Of a stretch of 16,253 nt of DNA, positions 14,223-16,253 are shown piece by piece. The translations under genes were made by a program, and so were the position numbers. The notes beneath the pieces are model-generated. The model was not told the DNA's origin. It searched no databases and worked only from the letters and a program-made list of their open reading frames with translations. The stretch comes from UBA1723 sp018066165. GTDB lineage: Bacteria; Bacteroidota; Bacteroidia; Bacteroidales; Paludibacteraceae. Location: positions 1-16,253 of the forward strand of contig JAGHRX010000113.1 of NCBI GenBank assembly GCA_018066165.1, written 5' to 3'. Position 1 is the stretch's first letter; each line of letters starts with the position of its first letter.

Positions 14223-14254
14223 AAAAAAAAGACGGCAGACAATGTCCACCGTCT
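14223..14254 (-). terminator. Rho-independent terminator of the T9SS/beta-helix pair
   Basis: The stem at 14230-14254 pairs 11 bases on each side of a 3-base loop, including two G-T wobbles, with outer arms AGACGG and CCGTCT. On the minus strand it runs into eight T residues. It lies 38 bases past the beta-helix gene stop. Confidence 0.8.
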
Positions 14255-14291
14255 CAATATCAATCATCGATTATCAAATTCAACGCGAATA

Positions 14292-15680
14292 TCATTTCGC
14301 ATATTTATCGTAAGGGTTCCAGTACGCTTCCGGCAATTCCGTATGTGTATCGAAATACGTATCTCTGTCTCCACTAACAACAGATGATCCATCCACGAAC
14401 ATAGTAGTTCCTATCTTGAAAGGTTTCACCTCCTCATCGTCATAAGTTACGTAAAGATTGGATTTCTCTTTTACAGAAAATTTCTCATCTGTTTTAACGA
14501 CATAACTTTTCTTTGCATCAACATCAGCATTGACACCAAACTGGAAAAGAACAGTTCTACCACCTGTCATAGAAACAGAATAACCCTGCAAGCAACGTGA
14601 GTTGTGTGCCGAAGTCTGGCAAATGACAACAAGATTACCAGACTTAACATCTATGGCATCGTCGCTCTTAATTCCACAAGTATATGTGTAATCGATATCA
14701 ATCATTTTTGTGGCACCACCCATTACGATCAAAACATCACCACCGTCGACAGTCACAATCTTGTCAGCCTTAACACCTCTAGATGATTTTCCAGAAAGCT
14801 GGATATCAACATCACCTCCATTGAAATCGACCTTTCCTGAATTTAGTTTATCTGCCAAGAATGAGCAACGAACACCTCTTGCCTCATCTGCAGAAGACTT
14901 AACAACCAATGAGCCACCGTCGATCTGGAAATAACCCTCACCAACGTCTACTCCATCAGCCTTTGTATTGATATTTACCTCGCCACCCAACTGCAAATAA
15001 TAATCGTTGACGTGTATACCGTCCGACTCAGCATTGACATTGATGGTTCCGCTCTTCACCTCCACATAGTCGCTGCTCTGGATACCGTGACCTTTGACAC
15101 TTGTGATATCAAGAGAACCGTCACCCTTGAATTCAAACTGGCCTTTTGCACGCATTGTGGCCGCAACAGTATCGTTCGCACTATTCTTCAAGGAATTTTT
15201 TCCTACCAAGTGAACCTCAGTCTTCTTCTTAGATAGGATATAAACAGGAGGATTAACCCCATTACTTGTCAAATCAAGATTGTCAAACTCAAAATTCGAC
15301 TTATAAAGAGATGAGAACATGACACTACCGTCAGAACACTTTCCTGAGAATTTATACTTGATCTCTCTTGCCGTATATCTTGAATTGATCTCAACATTTG
15401 TACCGTCGACATTAACGTCAAGGCTATCAAATGGATTTGAGACAGTCACCTTATCGTTCTCAAATTTTACCGACACATAATGTTTTAGGACAATGCTGTC
15501 AACCTTTTGTAGAGTCTCCTCACCCAAAATAACATTTGTGCCAGAAAATTTAATTGTCGATCCAGATGATGCGACGCGAACACTCACGTCTTTTCCCTGA
15601 TAAATAGACATATCAGTATCTGCAAACGCAGCAAAAGCGCAAAACATTGCAGATCCTAAAAGTAGATTTCTTTTAATCAT
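14292..15680 (-). CDS. Secreted beta-helix protein, Cthe_2159-like carbohydrate-binding domain
   Basis: The 462-residue product has a signal peptide ending at AFA-D (20/21), without a lipobox. The central part (about 130-390) is made of short recurring beta-strand turns rich in Gly, Asp, Ser and Val, such as GDGSLDITSVKGHGIQSSDYVEV, shown here only in pieces: GHGIQSSD, SDGIHVND, ADGVDVGEG, SRGVKADK, IKSDDAIDV. This pattern matches the Cthe_2159-type carbohydrate-binding beta-helix family, whose founding member binds plant cell-wall polysaccharides. The first about 110 residues, including TLQKVDSIVLK, form a separate beta-rich region. It lacks a T9SS sorting tail, ending in WNPYDKYAK. Its ATG overlaps the stop of the upstream T9SS-tailed gene by 4 bases (ATGA), indicating translational coupling. 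Binding of a glycan is inferred from family; no catalytic motif is visible. Confidence 0.8.
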   Translation of the reverse strand: MIKRNLLLGSAMFCAFAAFADTDMSIYQGKDVSVRVASSGSTIKFSGTNVILGEETLQKVDSIVLKHYVSVKFENDKVTVSNPFDSLDVNVDGTNVEINSRYTAREIKYKFSGKCSDGSVMFSSLYKSNFEFDNLDLTSNGVNPPVYILSKKKTEVHLVGKNSLKNSANDTVAATMRAKGQFEFKGDGSLDITSVKGHGIQSSDYVEVKSGTINVNAESDGIHVNDYYLQLGGEVNINTKADGVDVGEGYFQIDGGSLVVKSSADEARGVRCSFLADKLNSGKVDFNGGDVDIQLSGKSSRGVKADKIVTVDGGDVLIVMGGATKMIDIDYTYTCGIKSDDAIDVKSGNLVVICQTSAHNSRCLQGYSVSMTGGRTVLFQFGVNADVDAKKSYVVKTDEKFSVKEKSNLYVTYDDEEVKPFKIGTTMFVDGSSVVSGDRDTYFDTHTELPEAYWNPYDKYAK

Positions 15681-16168
15681 ATCTTACAAAGTTTTACTGT
15701 TTTACCATCAACCTTCACAATGTAAACACCCTGACGAAGGTTATTAATATTGATAGCAGATCCATTTTCGACAACACTCTTCATCACTAATACACCACTG
15801 ATTGAGTAAATCTCAACTGTCTGTCGTCCATCAATTCCAGAGATAAACACCTCTGAAGACGCTGGATTTGGATACAAAGAAATAGACTGTGAATCAGAGG
15901 AAAGGTTGTTGGCTGCCGACGACTCCTTAATCAAAAGTTTAGAGATATTTTCCAAAGTCAGTTTTTTTGCCTCGGAATTAGCGTCTTCCTTAATGACAAG
16001 GAACTTTTCATCGAATGATAGTTCACCAGTCTCATCTATCTTATAGACGTTTGACTTAGAACTAAAATCAACAACAGTCAACTCCGTTTTTAAATCAGCA
16101 AAAGCACCCTGACAAAGAATAGCCGCCATAAAGGCAACAACTGCTCTTTTCATTTTATGCTTATTCAT
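15677..16168 (-). CDS. Small secreted protein with T9SS type A sorting domain
   Basis: The 163-residue protein has a signal peptide ending at AFA-D (24/25), a short beta-rich region (about 25-82, with ELSFDEKFLVIKE and LTLENISKLLI), a Ser/Asn linker (about 83-94) and a T9SS sorting domain (about 95-163: SLYPNPASSEVFISG, VEIYSISGVLVMKS, LRQGVYIVKVDGK). Thus about half the mature protein is the sorting signal, with little room for an enzyme. It is the first gene of a coupled pair with the beta-helix protein (4-base ATGA overlap). It may present or anchor that partner at the cell surface, which is inference. A later in-frame ATG at residue 6 is also possible. The promoter upstream is not clear. 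Confidence 0.88.
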   Translation of the reverse strand: MNKHKMKRAVVAFMAAILCQGAFADLKTELTVVDFSSKSNVYKIDETGELSFDEKFLVIKEDANSEAKKLTLENISKLLIKESSAANNLSSDSQSISLYPNPASSEVFISGIDGRQTVEIYSISGVLVMKSVVENGSAININNLRQGVYIVKVDGKTVKLCKI

Positions 16169-16253
16169 ATTTTAGTAAATTTTGTTGCAACACTTAAAAT
16201 GACGTGGCGAAAATACAAAAAATATTGAAACATAGGGCAATAAAGGAAAAATA

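Noticed and set aside
15677..15680. Possible frameshift splitting one long protein into the T9SS mini-protein and the beta-helix protein
   Set aside because: The second gene begins with its own signal peptide and the first ends with a complete sorting domain, so they are two real genes with a 4-base overlap.

Overview
The window looks like a chromosomal segment of a fibre-degrading member of the Bacteroidetes, probably Bacteroidales from a gut or rumen-like habitat. The grounds are C-terminal type IX secretion (T9SS, Por) sorting domains on at least two proteins, a Bacteroidetes-type LptD, -7 promoter boxes of the form TAnnTTTG ahead of most genes, and general absence of Shine-Dalgarno sequences. 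No rRNA, tRNA, CRISPR array, insertion sequence, phage gene or SusC/SusD pair is visible. Genus cannot be fixed from the sequence alone.

Left part (1-3095) is a plant-polysaccharide locus. A gene cut by the left edge (minus strand) encodes a secreted CE4 polysaccharide deacetylase, then a Gly/Thr-rich linker and the beginning of what looks like a GH11 xylanase. It diverges from a GH5 (subfamily 4-like) endoglucanase carrying a T9SS tail. The 405-bp gap between them holds a good promoter for GH5, a weaker one for CE4, three TGACG-T(6-7) repeats and an imperfect 21-bp tandem repeat in the GH5 leader. A rho-independent terminator ends the GH5 transcript.

Middle part (3096-12499) is mostly housekeeping, all on the minus strand. 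In transcription order there is prfC (release factor 3); lptD (LPS export to the outer membrane) with a DUF1294 membrane protein; glyA (serine hydroxymethyltransferase); then a LOG-family gene, ribD (riboflavin) and a DjlA-like J-domain protein in a tight operon. Hairpin terminators follow prfC, DUF1294 and glyA, so these are separate transcription units. Several starts are set inside the longest open frame because the longer versions would overlap the promoter or the neighbouring gene.

Right part (12500-16253) starts with a tandem pair of paralogous secreted proteins of no recognised family on the plus strand, sharing a CxC...CxxH signature. Then on the minus strand come an FtsB/DivIC-type division protein and a translationally coupled pair: a small T9SS-tailed protein followed by a beta-helix protein of the Cthe_2159 carbohydrate-binding type.

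Most worth following up are the apparent CE4-GH11 bifunctional enzyme, the CxC...CxxH paralog pair, the T9SS mini-protein/beta-helix pair, and a cluster of four back-to-back dyad symmetries at 5928-6017. All family calls are from reading the translated sequence, without database searches.
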